From JACDAE01 sp034438015 (GTDB taxonomy: Bacteria; Chloroflexota; Ktedonobacteria; Ktedonobacterales; Ktedonobacteraceae), in contig DAOTTD010000257.1 of NCBI GenBank assembly GCA_034438015.1, positions 1 to 7,167 of the forward strand: a stretch of DNA of 7,167 nucleotides, in the 5' to 3' direction. The notes under the pieces were generated by a model. It did not search any database. It saw only the letters and a program-made list of their open reading frames with translations, and had not been told where the DNA came from. Each line of letters begins with the position of its first letter. Positions within the stretch are counted from its first letter, which is position 1. Shown piece after piece: positions 1-6,349 of the stretch. A program made the position numbers and the translations under genes.

Positions 1-432
1 CCGCTTTGATCGCTCGGCCCATCCGATACGCCCGCGACAGGTCGCGCGTCCACACCCCCGCCCCCAGTCCGTAGAGCGTATCATTGGCGAGCGCCAGTCC
101 TTCGGCCTCATCCTTGAAGGTCGTCAGCGCCAGCACCGGGCCGAAGATCTCCTCCTGGAACACGCGCATCTGGTTGTGGCCCTTGAGCACGGTCGGCTGG
201 TAGTAATAGCCCCGGCCAGCTCGCCGTTGAGCGGGGGGCGCCCGCCGCCGATGAGCAGCTCGGCGCCTTCCTTGAGGCCGATGCTGACATAGTTCTCGAT
301 CTTCTCGATCTGCGCGCGCGAGACCTGGGCCCCGATCTGGGTCTCCAGACTCAGCGGGTTGCCCTGCCGGATGGCGGCGATGCGGGGTAAGACACGCTCC
401 ATGAAGGGCTCGTAAGATCTCAATCGACCCAT
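1..432 (-). pseudogene. Aldehyde dehydrogenase remnant, AcoD/AldB-like: 5'-truncated and frameshifted, runs off the window
   Basis: Reading leftwards, the translation shows the C-terminal half of the catalytic domain of an NAD-dependent aldehyde dehydrogenase (aldehyde to carboxylic acid). Frame one, from 432, gives YEPFMERVLPRIAAIRQGNP, then QIGAQVSRAQ, IENYVSIGLKEGAELLIGGG and NGELAG. At the C run 210-213 the reading frame slips by one base. The family sequence then continues in another frame to the window edge: YYYQPTVLKGHNQMRVFQEEIFGPV, shown here only by its key part FQEEIFGPV, then ANDTLYGLGAGVWTRD and GRAIKA. The EEIFGPV Glu, which contacts NAD in this family, is kept. Homology stops near 418, so the N-terminal roughly 320 residues of a usual 500, including the NAD fold, the general-base Glu and the catalytic Cys, are absent. 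No ribosome binding site precedes the ATG at 432. GC is about 67% in the first 120 bases, well above the genes to the right. The wording resembles AcoD/ExaC acetaldehyde dehydrogenases. The frameshift alone could be a sequencing error; the missing N-terminus could not, unless the contig is misassembled. Confidence 0.85.
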
Positions 433-483
433 CTGTAGATCACAATAAGCAAGGGAGTTACTTTGTTTATAAAATTATATGAG

Positions 484-512
484 ACAATATTGTGATTATG
501 TTGTATAACATA
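484..512. promoter_or_regulatory. Two palindromic elements, possible operator
   Basis: ACAATATTGT at 484-493 is a perfect 10-bp palindrome. Right after it, TATGTT (497-502) and AACATA (507-512) form a 6-bp-arm inverted repeat around GTAT. They sit 30-60 bp upstream of the -35 hexamer, where activators commonly bind. AT-rich DNA gives short palindromes by chance, so confidence is limited. Confidence 0.35.
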
Positions 513-538
513 GAATACAGATGTGATAGGTTTGTGAT
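491..538 (+). repeat. TGTGAT motif repeated three times, plus one inverted copy at 439-444
   Basis: TGTGAT is found at 491-496, 522-527 and 533-538. The start-to-start distances of 31 and 11 bp are close to three turns and one turn of the helix. The inverted form ATCACA is at 439-444. TGTGA is the half-site recognised by CRP/FNR-family regulators, but no copy here is paired with TCACA at the usual spacing, so a CRP site is not supported. The last copy lies just upstream of the -35 hexamer. Confidence 0.4.
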
Positions 539-539
539 T

Positions 540-570
540 TTGACATCTTATGCTTTAGCTTGGTTTTAAT
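540..570 (+). promoter_or_regulatory. Candidate sigma70-type promoter for the kinase operon
   Basis: A perfect -35 hexamer TTGACA lies at 540-545, and TTTAAT (5 of 6 to the -10 consensus) at 565-570. The 19-bp spacer is longer than the ideal 17, so the promoter may need help from an activator. Transcription would begin around 577, which leaves roughly 30 nt of leader before the GTG at 610 and argues against the TTG at 577 as the start codon. One ATCTACAG copy overlaps the -10, and another lies about 20 bp further into the leader. Confidence 0.45.
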
Positions 571-597
571 CTACAGTTGATTGATCTTAATCTACAG
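566..597 (+). repeat. Direct repeat TTAATCTACAG, two copies 21 bp apart
   Basis: TTAATCTACAG occurs at 566-576 and again at 587-597. The start-to-start distance of 21 bp is two helical turns, so both copies face the same side of the DNA. They flank the predicted transcription start. The core ATCTACAG also appears inverted at 433-440. This arrangement is typical of sites for a dimeric regulator such as an OmpR-family protein, but no protein can be assigned from the sequence alone. Confidence 0.6.
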
Positions 598-602
598 AGA
601 GG
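597..602 (+). promoter_or_regulatory. Ribosome binding site that sets the kinase start at GTG 610
   Basis: GAGAGG at 597-602 lies 7 nt before the GTG at 610. The in-frame TTG at 577 has no purine-rich site upstream; it is preceded by the ATCTACAG repeat and the -10 region. The GTG is therefore the better start, and the protein is 876 residues rather than 887. Confidence 0.6.
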
Positions 603-609
603 TAGAAGC

Positions 610-3240
610 GTGAACAACCGGCAGTATCCTGTTCATTTATCTATCGCCTCGTCAACGGAGATCGAGCAGACGGCTCGCCAGTTGAAGGCGGCACGCGAGG
701 AGTTTCTGATCACGGGAATTCCGGCTCAGCGTTCTACACGACCAATGATTCTGGAGTCGTGGCAACGCTGTAGTGCCATGCAAGTCAGTCCTTTGCTGCG
801 CAATGCCCCGCTTGCCATTACTCACGAAGACCAGCTTCGCTGCTTGCTTGAAGGCAGCCAGTTGCTCCTGCGAGCAGCCCATCAAGTGATGAAGCACCTC
901 TCCGATTTTCTCGACGGATATGTGATCGTACTCAGTGATGCGAACGGCTGCCTGCTAAAGGTCATTGGTGATACAAGAACGCGTCGTCGCCTGGCACGCA
1001 TCGACTTTGTGCCCGGAGGTGATTGGAGCGAAGCCGCTGCTGGCACAAACGCTCTCGGTACGGCCATCACGGATGGTCACGTCGTGCAACTTTTAGGCGC
1101 GGAGCACTATTGTGAAGGTTGGCAAGACCTCACCTGTACAGCGGCGCCAATCCGCCATCCATTGTCAGGCGAGATTCTAGGCACCTTAGATGTTACCGGC
1201 AATTATCACCTTATCCGCCCATTTCTCTCCAGCTTTATTGCGGCTGCGGCCCTGCAAGTGCAGCAAGAGATACACGAGCTCCTTCCCTCTGCCGATAAAG
1301 GACGGACGAAAACTCAGTCCACCTCTTCTCGTTCCTCTACTAGAAGAATGCCTGCCTCTCGATCCGCCATTGATCGACAACGATACCAGGTGGACACCTC
1401 GGCAGTCTCTATGGGGAACGCTGCACAAGCGTTTATGCTTATGCAGGAACAAAGAGTACGCAACGCAGAATTCCTGACAGCCGTGGTAAGTGCTATTAGT
1501 GCCAGCCTGGATCTAGATGATACCCTTGAAAAGGTAGCTGAGCAGACAGCGCATCTGCTACGACTCGATAGTGTTGCTGTCTGCCTGTTTGGTGAGAGCG
1601 AAGAGATAGCATCATTGCATACCTGGACGAAACAGCGTGTACGGCGCACGAAATATCAGCATGACCTGGAAGTATTGCTGCGAGAATGCAAAGTGGTCTC
1701 GCTCATCCAGGAACGCGGGGAGCCGATAATTATCGATGATACCTCTACCTCGGTTATCCTGTCGGCTGGACTTGCATCAGGTATTCGTTCTCTTTTGTTG
1801 CTGCCTCTAATAACGGCGCGAGGAGTGATCGGTTTTATCCTGGCATCGAAAGGTACATGTTACCATTGGTTAGTCGATGATGTGTTGCCTGTTCTTACGC
1901 TTGCTACTTACGCGGCAACGGCCATTGAGAATGCCAGGCACTTTACTATCTTGCAGCAGCACATCCGCCGCGTCGAAGTGCTGAACGCGCTGTCACAGCT
2001 TCTAAGCACCTTACCTGATCCTGCTCAACACCTTGAAGTAGTTCTAAAGCGTATTGTAGAGATTATGGGTCTGGACGTAGGAATGACGCTGCTATGCGAT
2101 CAACAAAGGGAGCGCTTAACGCTGGCCGCGCATTATGGACTACCCGAAACGGCGTCTCTTGATCTCTGTGCATTTGCCTTAAGATCTCTATATGGGGTCG
2201 CTCACCTGATCCTGACGACAGGAAAATCCGTGATGACCTGTGCCATTGAGAGAGACGAGCATAGTACATGCGGGCCGCTTACTATTCCAGGCTCCTGCGA
2301 TGCGATGGTTGTTCCACTGGCCAGCGGCAATACCATCCTCGGTGTGTTACTCCTTGCAAGCCTCGCGCATCGGAAACTGACGTCAGAAGACCTTGCTTTA
2401 TTTACAGCTATAGGGCAACAGCTCGGTCAGACATTGACAAATATTCAGTTGCGACAGAGCGCGAACGAAACGGAGGCATTGCGTGAGGCCGATCAAATCA
2501 AGAGTAGATTTGTTTCTGCCATCTCACATGACCTGCAATCGCCGCTGACCGCCATTCAAACCTCCGTTGAGAGCCTGTTGCACCATCGAGAGGCCCATTC
2601 TTCCCATACACAAGAGCATCTATTGCACAACATCGCGGCTCAAGCCGGCATGCTCGATAGTCTGGTCGACCGGTTACTCGACCTTTCGCGCATCGAAGCC
2701 GGTGCCCTCTCGCTCGATTATGACTGGATCGACCTCCCTATTTTCATTGCCGAAACCATTGCGAAGTTCGAGGAGTTACATAGTGGATGCCGGGTGGAGC
2801 AGGACCTGGCGGAGAATTTACCGATGTTATACGTCGATCCCGAGCGCATCGCGCAGGTATTGTGGAACCTGCTAGAAAATGCCAGTAAATATGCTCCATC
2901 CAATACATCGATACAGTTAGAAATCAGGTGGACCGGGAACGAGGTACTCGTCGGAATAGCAGATCGTGGCCCAGGAATACCTGCCGAAGATCGAGAGAAG
3001 ATTTTCCAGCACTTCTATCGCCTGAAAAGAGATCAAAAAAAACGTATACAGGGCAGTGGATTGGGTCTGGCAATCTGCCAGGGTATCATACAGATACATG
3101 GCGGGCGAATCTGGGTAGAGGAGCGAGCAGGTGGTGGCAGCGTCTTTCGCTTCTCACTACCCCGACATAAGACAGAGCCCCTCGATCTCGAACAATTGGA
3201 AAAGATGGAACTCTTCGCTGTGAGCCCTGAAGGGAAGTAA
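610..3240 (+). CDS. Hybrid sensor histidine kinase with AcoR-type N-terminus, three GAF domains, HisKA and HATPase_c
   Basis: A soluble sensor kinase of 876 residues from the GTG at 610. Residues 44-60 carry the RPMILESWQRC motif, and about 100-225 form the GAF domain with GTNALGTAI and LTCTAAPIRHP. Both are hallmarks of the input region of AcoR/DhaR-type sigma54 activators, which sense acetoin, glycerol or aldehyde metabolism. The AAA+ and HTH domains of those activators are absent. A Ser/Thr/Arg-rich linker (about 227-265) leads to a second GAF (286-444) and a third (456-614). The kinase core follows: H-box SAISHDLQSPLTA with phospho-acceptor His640, N-box LWNLLENASKYA (Asn757), G1 box DRGPGIP (Asp785) and G2 box GSGLGLAIC (about 815-823), so it should be active. 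No membrane segment or signal peptide is seen; it should sense a cytoplasmic signal. The response regulator starts 4 nt after its stop and is the evident partner. The ligand cannot be read from the sequence. An in-frame TTG at 577 is a weaker start. Confidence 0.92.
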   Translation: MNNRQYPVHLSIASSTEIEQTARQLKAAREEFLITGIPAQRSTRPMILESWQRCSAMQVSPLLRNAPLAITHEDQLRCLLEGSQLLLRAAHQVMKHLSDFLDGYVIVLSDANGCLLKVIGDTRTRRRLARIDFVPGGDWSEAAAGTNALGTAITDGHVVQLLGAEHYCEGWQDLTCTAAPIRHPLSGEILGTLDVTGNYHLIRPFLSSFIAAAALQVQQEIHELLPSADKGRTKTQSTSSRSSTRRMPASRSAIDRQRYQVDTSAVSMGNAAQAFMLMQEQRVRNAEFLTAVVSAISASLDLDDTLEKVAEQTAHLLRLDSVAVCLFGESEEIASLHTWTKQRVRRTKYQHDLEVLLRECKVVSLIQERGEPIIIDDTSTSVILSAGLASGIRSLLLLPLITARGVIGFILASKGTCYHWLVDDVLPVLTLATYAATAIENARHFTILQQHIRRVEVLNALSQLLSTLPDPAQHLEVVLKRIVEIMGLDVGMTLLCDQQRERLTLAAHYGLPETASLDLCAFALRSLYGVAHLILTTGKSVMTCAIERDEHSTCGPLTIPGSCDAMVVPLASGNTILGVLLLASLAHRKLTSEDLALFTAIGQQLGQTLTNIQLRQSANETEALREADQIKSRFVSAISHDLQSPLTAIQTSVESLLHHREAHSSHTQEHLLHNIAAQAGMLDSLVDRLLDLSRIEAGALSLDYDWIDLPIFIAETIAKFEELHSGCRVEQDLAENLPMLYVDPERIAQVLWNLLENASKYAPSNTSIQLEIRWTGNEVLVGIADRGPGIPAEDREKIFQHFYRLKRDQKKRIQGSGLGLAICQGIIQIHGGRIWVEERAGGGSVFRFSLPRHKTEPLDLEQLEKMELFAVSPEGK

Positions 3241-3244
3241 CATT

Positions 3245-3934
3245 ATGAGTTATGCTTACCATCCCATACTCCTGGTAGATGACGACCCTGGTATCCTGTT
3301 AGCGATGAAACAGGCGCTAGTAGCGCAGGGCTATGATGTGACAACTGCTACCAACGGTATAGAGGCCCTGAACGCCTTCGATGACAGGCAACCGGAACTG
3401 GTACTGTTGGACTTGATGATGCCCGAATGCGACGGTATGGAAGTCTGTCGCTACATTCGCGAACACTCCAGCACGCCGATCATCGTCGTGAGCATTAGAG
3501 CGAGCGAGGCCGATATTATCGCTCTCCTCGATCTGGGGGCCGATGACTACCTGATCAAGCCTTTCCGCATGGGCGAGCTTCTCGCCCGCACACGGGCTGT
3601 CCTGCGTCGTATAGGCAAGCTCCAGGCAAGCAAGATCGCCTGTGGCAGCCTGGAGATCGACATAGAGAAGCGCAAAGTTACACTCGCGGGCAGTACCGTC
3701 TCGCTTACGCCAATCGAGTACGCACTGCTGGTGCAACTGGCGACGAATATAGGCCGAGTATTGACAACCCAGTTACTCTTAAAGAGAGTATGGGGCCTGC
3801 AATACAGTGATTCAACCGAATATGTAAAGGTTGTTGTCCGTCGTCTGCGCACCAAACTGGAGGACGATCCTGCTCATCCCAGGTACATCATCACCGAGCC
3901 ACGCCTTGGATACCGGCTGAACGATGATCCGTGA
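3245..3934 (+). CDS. OmpR/PhoB-family response regulator, KdpE-like
   Basis: A 229-residue DNA-binding response regulator. The receiver domain (about 6-120) has the acidic pair Asp12-Asp13, phospho-acceptor Asp56 in LVLLDLMMP, the switch Ser83 and Lys105 in GADDYLIKPF, so all catalytic positions are present. A winged-helix domain of the Trans_reg_C type follows (about 130-227), ending in EYVKVVVRRLRTKLEDD and ITEPRLGYRL, the recognition-helix and wing region of this family. A good ribosome binding site, GAAGGGAAG at 3229-3237, lies within the last codons of the kinase gene, so translation of the two is probably coupled. The receiver wording is KdpE-like, but no potassium-transport genes are nearby, so a kdpE symbol is not justified. 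It should be phosphorylated by the adjacent kinase and may act on the promoter at 433-609 and on the transporter genes; both targets are inference. Confidence 0.93.
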   Translation: MSYAYHPILLVDDDPGILLAMKQALVAQGYDVTTATNGIEALNAFDDRQPELVLLDLMMPECDGMEVCRYIREHSSTPIIVVSIRASEADIIALLDLGADDYLIKPFRMGELLARTRAVLRRIGKLQASKIACGSLEIDIEKRKVTLAGSTVSLTPIEYALLVQLATNIGRVLTTQLLLKRVWGLQYSDSTEYVKVVVRRLRTKLEDDPAHPRYIITEPRLGYRLNDDP

Positions 3935-3994
3935 ATGAAAGTATGCTATGGTATGAAATTGAGCGGTATTTACTGATACTGGCACCGGGGAACT

Positions 3995-4000
3995 GGAGGT
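3995..4000 (+). promoter_or_regulatory. Ribosome binding site fixing the binding-protein start at ATG 4009
   Basis: GGAGGT at 3995-4000 is a near-perfect Shine-Dalgarno site, 8 nt before the ATG at 4009. The open frame extends upstream to a GTG at 3931 that overlaps the regulator's TGA, but that start would put 26 polar residues ahead of the lipoprotein signal peptide. Confidence 0.8.
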
Positions 4001-4008
4001 ATGTGACC

Positions 4009-5310
4009 ATGCATAAGTTCCTGCGATTGATCTCTTCCCTACTGGTAGTACTGGGTATGCTATTCGCGGCCTGTGACTCAACTTCATCGCCGACGCCCGG
4101 CAGTGCAGGTGGCACCATCACATTACAGTTGTTTTTTCACTCTGGTCAGGGGCCGGAGCGTGAAGCACTCGATGCCACCCTCAAGGCTTTCAGCGAGGAG
4201 AACCCGCATATACGGGTCAATGCCGTGCAGTTGCCTGAGAATCACTACACGGACCAGGTGAACATCGCAGCGATGGCCCATAGTCTCCCTTGTCTGCTCG
4301 ATTTCGACGGCCCAACTTTGTATAACTACGCCTGGTCCGGGTACTTGATCCCCCTCGATAAGTATGTATCGCCAGAGATGGAAGCTGACTTCTTGCCATC
4401 GATCATCAAGCAGGGGACGTATAACCATCACCTCTACAGCCTGGGCCAGTTTGATTCGGGACTTGGCCTTTACGCGAACAAACACTATCTGAGCAAGGTC
4501 GGCGTGCGCATCCCCACTATCGATAACCCGTGGACGTTGAGTGAATTCAACGACGTATTGGCAAAGCTGAAGAACATGCCGGGCCTGAAGTATCCGCTGG
4601 ACCTACAGATGGATACAGGCGGCGATTGGTTCACGTATGGCTTCTCGCCTTTTGTTGAGTCCTTCGGGGGAGATCTGATTAACCGTAACACCTACCAGTC
4701 GGCAGATGGAGTGCTCAATGGCCCCGACTCGGTGGCGGCGATGACCTGGTTCCAGCAGCTCTTCAAGCGAGGCTACAGTAATCCGTGGCCAGTTGACGGC
4801 ACTGATTTCCCATCGGGTAGGTCCGCGCTGAGTTGGGTTGGTCACTGGGTCTATCCCGATTACAGTGCGGCATTGGGAGAAAACCTGCTTGTGCTGCCAG
4901 CGCCGAATCTGGGCATGGGCGCGAAAACCGGCATGGGATCATGGAACTGGGGGATCAGCTCATCCTGCAAAACTCCTGATGCAGCCTGGAAGGTATTGAA
5001 TTTCATCCTGTCGCCCAATGAGATAGCGCGTATGACCAACGCGAATGGGGCTGTGCCTGCGCGCAAATCGGTTATCGCCCAATCAAGGTTGTATGCGCCG
5101 AACGGCCCGCTCCATGTGTTCGTACAGCAGCTCCAGATGGGTATAGCGGAACCGCGTCCGCTCACTCCAGCCTATCCCGCAATTACCTCCGCCTTTACTG
5201 TGGCCGTGTCTAATATCGCCGCTGGTGCCAATGTGAAGGAGGAACTGGACAAAGCGGTTCAAGAGATAGACCAGGACATCAAAGACAACCAGGGCTATCC
5301 AACCCAATAG
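4009..5310 (+). CDS. Sugar ABC transporter substrate-binding lipoprotein, family 1 (CUT1)
   Basis: A 433-residue extracellular solute-binding protein of the MalE/UgpB group. It catches a sugar or sugar-derived ligand outside the membrane and delivers it to the permeases encoded next. From ATG 4009 the start is a classic lipoprotein signal: basic MHKFLR, a hydrophobic core, then the lipobox LFAAC with lipidated Cys22, followed by a Ser/Thr/Pro-rich tether. Family features after it include a first strand and helix (about 37-70: TLQLFFHSG, then FSEENPHIRV), GPTLYNYAWSGYLIPLD near 101-117, WFTYGFSPFVESFGGD, GRSALSWVGHW and, near the end, AAWKVLNFILSPNE and NGAVPARKS. Length matches the family. 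There is a 74-nt gap after the regulator gene and no clear terminator between them, so it probably shares the operon. The ligand is not predictable from motifs: maltodextrins, other oligosaccharides and glycerol-3-phosphate are all handled by this family. Confidence 0.92.
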   Translation: MHKFLRLISSLLVVLGMLFAACDSTSSPTPGSAGGTITLQLFFHSGQGPEREALDATLKAFSEENPHIRVNAVQLPENHYTDQVNIAAMAHSLPCLLDFDGPTLYNYAWSGYLIPLDKYVSPEMEADFLPSIIKQGTYNHHLYSLGQFDSGLGLYANKHYLSKVGVRIPTIDNPWTLSEFNDVLAKLKNMPGLKYPLDLQMDTGGDWFTYGFSPFVESFGGDLINRNTYQSADGVLNGPDSVAAMTWFQQLFKRGYSNPWPVDGTDFPSGRSALSWVGHWVYPDYSAALGENLLVLPAPNLGMGAKTGMGSWNWGISSSCKTPDAAWKVLNFILSPNEIARMTNANGAVPARKSVIAQSRLYAPNGPLHVFVQQLQMGIAEPRPLTPAYPAITSAFTVAVSNIAAGANVKEELDKAVQEIDQDIKDNQGYPTQ

Positions 5311-5398
5311 GAGGGTGCTCTTGTGGTGCCTCACCCAACTCATCTCTCGGGCGGGAACATCTGCCCGCGACTCCATTTTATATAAAAGAGGAAACCAT
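5311..5398 (+). promoter_or_regulatory. Intercistronic hairpin and AT palindrome between binding protein and permease
   Basis: The 88-nt gap holds a GC-rich hairpin: GCGGG (5351-5355) pairs with CCCGC (5364-5368) around an 8-nt loop, extendable by two pairs past a GG bulge. It is followed by a perfect 12-bp palindrome TTTTATATAAAA at 5376-5387, immediately before the permease ribosome binding site. The distance from stem to T run (7 nt) is too long for a canonical terminator. Such hairpins after binding-protein genes often protect the upstream mRNA or cut downstream expression, giving more binding protein than permease. Confidence 0.4.
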
Positions 5399-6346
5399 AT
5401 GAATATAGGGCTTCGTACCAGGACGAGCGCAATTGCGTCACCCAAAAAGCCTGACAGGCGTCGTAAGAGATATTATCTTGCCTGGGCATTTGCTGCGCCT
5501 GCTCTGCTTCTGCTACTGATCTTCATGATCATCCCTTTCTTTATAGCAGTCTATTTCTCGTTCACCAATGAGCGGCTGGTTGCAGGGCCACTGCCCATGC
5601 ATTTTGTAGGGCTGAGTAACTATCTACAGATGTTGGGGGACGAATCGCTGCATCGGGCCTTGCTGAACAACTCCTTATTCGGGATGATTGTGGTCCCTAT
5701 CCAGACGGGCCTGTCTCTCTTCCTGGCGATCCTGGTCAATCAGAAGATACGTGGCGTTGCCGTGTTCCGCACAATTTACTTCAGTCCGGTCGTGACTCCC
5801 CTGGCGGTGGTCGCGGTGACCTGGTCGTTTCTCTACAATCCAGGCCAGGGGGTGATCAACGATTTCATCAAGGCGATCAGCTTCGGACACCTGGGACCCT
5901 ATAACTGGCTCAATGATGTACGGCTGGCGCTTCCGGCGATCATGCTTTTGTCGATCTGGCAGGGTGTTGGTTTCCAGATGGTCGTCTACCTTGCGGGTTT
6001 GCAGGCGATTCCGGAGTATCTATTCGAAGCTGCCAGGGTCGATGGCTCGGGAAAGTGGCAACAGTTCTGGCATATCACTCTCCCCCAGTTGCGCAATAGC
6101 ACTATCTTCGTGCTGATTGCAACCACGATCATCTCATTTAAACTCTATACGCAAGTGGAGGTCATGACTCAGGGCGGCCCACAAAATGCAACAGCAACCG
6201 TTGTGTGGTATCTGGTGCATGAGAGTGTTAGTAACGTGCGCGTCGGCTATGCTTCGGCTGTTGGGGTAGTCTTCTTTTTTATTGTTCTCATAAGGGTGAT
6301 CCCGGTCATGCGGAGCGTCATCATGACTCAAGAAAGAGAGATGTAA
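5399..6346 (+). CDS. Sugar ABC transporter permease, MalF/UgpA type
   Basis: A 315-residue inner-membrane permease subunit of a CUT1 importer; it forms half of the translocation channel. After a basic cytoplasmic N-terminus (SPKKPDRRRKRYY), about six hydrophobic segments can be seen, near residues 26-50, 88-112, 121-146, 170-200, 225-248 and 280-304. The cytoplasmic EAA loop that docks the ATPase is intact at about 208-229: LFEAARVDGSGKWQQFWHI followed by TLPQL. The later TQGGPQNATATVVWYL is also typical of MalF-like subunits. The ATG at 5399 is chosen because AGAGGA (5387-5392) lies 6 nt before it; the frame stays open to a TTG at 5315 with no such site and no family similarity. It belongs with the binding protein upstream and the second permease 3 nt downstream. 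Confidence 0.94.
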   Translation: MNIGLRTRTSAIASPKKPDRRRKRYYLAWAFAAPALLLLLIFMIIPFFIAVYFSFTNERLVAGPLPMHFVGLSNYLQMLGDESLHRALLNNSLFGMIVVPIQTGLSLFLAILVNQKIRGVAVFRTIYFSPVVTPLAVVAVTWSFLYNPGQGVINDFIKAISFGHLGPYNWLNDVRLALPAIMLLSIWQGVGFQMVVYLAGLQAIPEYLFEAARVDGSGKWQQFWHITLPQLRNSTIFVLIATTIISFKLYTQVEVMTQGGPQNATATVVWYLVHESVSNVRVGYASAVGVVFFFIVLIRVIPVMRSVIMTQEREM

Positions 6347-6349
6347 ATC

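Larger units (their letters stand above)
433..609. promoter_or_regulatory. AT-rich intergenic control region upstream of the sensor kinase
   Basis: The stretch from 451 to 570 is about 27% GC, while genes on both sides are near or above 50%. It contains no convincing ORF. It holds a good sigma70-type promoter pointing right, three copies of ATCTACAG, four copies of TGTGAT, a perfect 10-bp palindrome ACAATATTGT (484-493), and an inverted repeat TATGTT-N4-AACATA (497-512). This density of short repeated and symmetric motifs fits a regulated promoter with several binding sites. The binding protein is unknown; the response regulator at 3245-3934 is one candidate, by inference only. Confidence 0.6.

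Noticed and set aside
474..479. Leftward -10 box (TATAAT on the minus strand) for the dehydrogenase
   Set aside because: No acceptable -35 hexamer lies 15-19 bp upstream of it, and such hexamers are expected by chance in this AT-rich stretch.
491..538. CRP/FNR binding site
   Set aside because: TGTGA half-sites occur, but none is paired with TCACA at a 6-bp spacing.
577..609. TTG at 577 as the start of the sensor kinase
   Set aside because: It lies at the predicted transcription start, has no ribosome binding site, and overlaps the ATCTACAG repeat region; GTG 610 has GAGAGG 7 nt upstream.
3317..3736. Minus-strand open frame of 139 codons
   Set aside because: It is antisense to the receiver domain of the response regulator and resembles no protein family.
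3931..4008. GTG at 3931, overlapping the regulator stop, as the start of the binding protein
   Set aside because: It would put 26 residues ahead of a well-formed lipoprotein signal peptide; GGAGGT sits 8 nt before ATG 4009.
5315..5398. TTG at 5315 as the start of the first permease
   Set aside because: The extra 28 residues show no family similarity, cross the hairpin region and have no suitable ribosome binding site; ATG 5399 has one.
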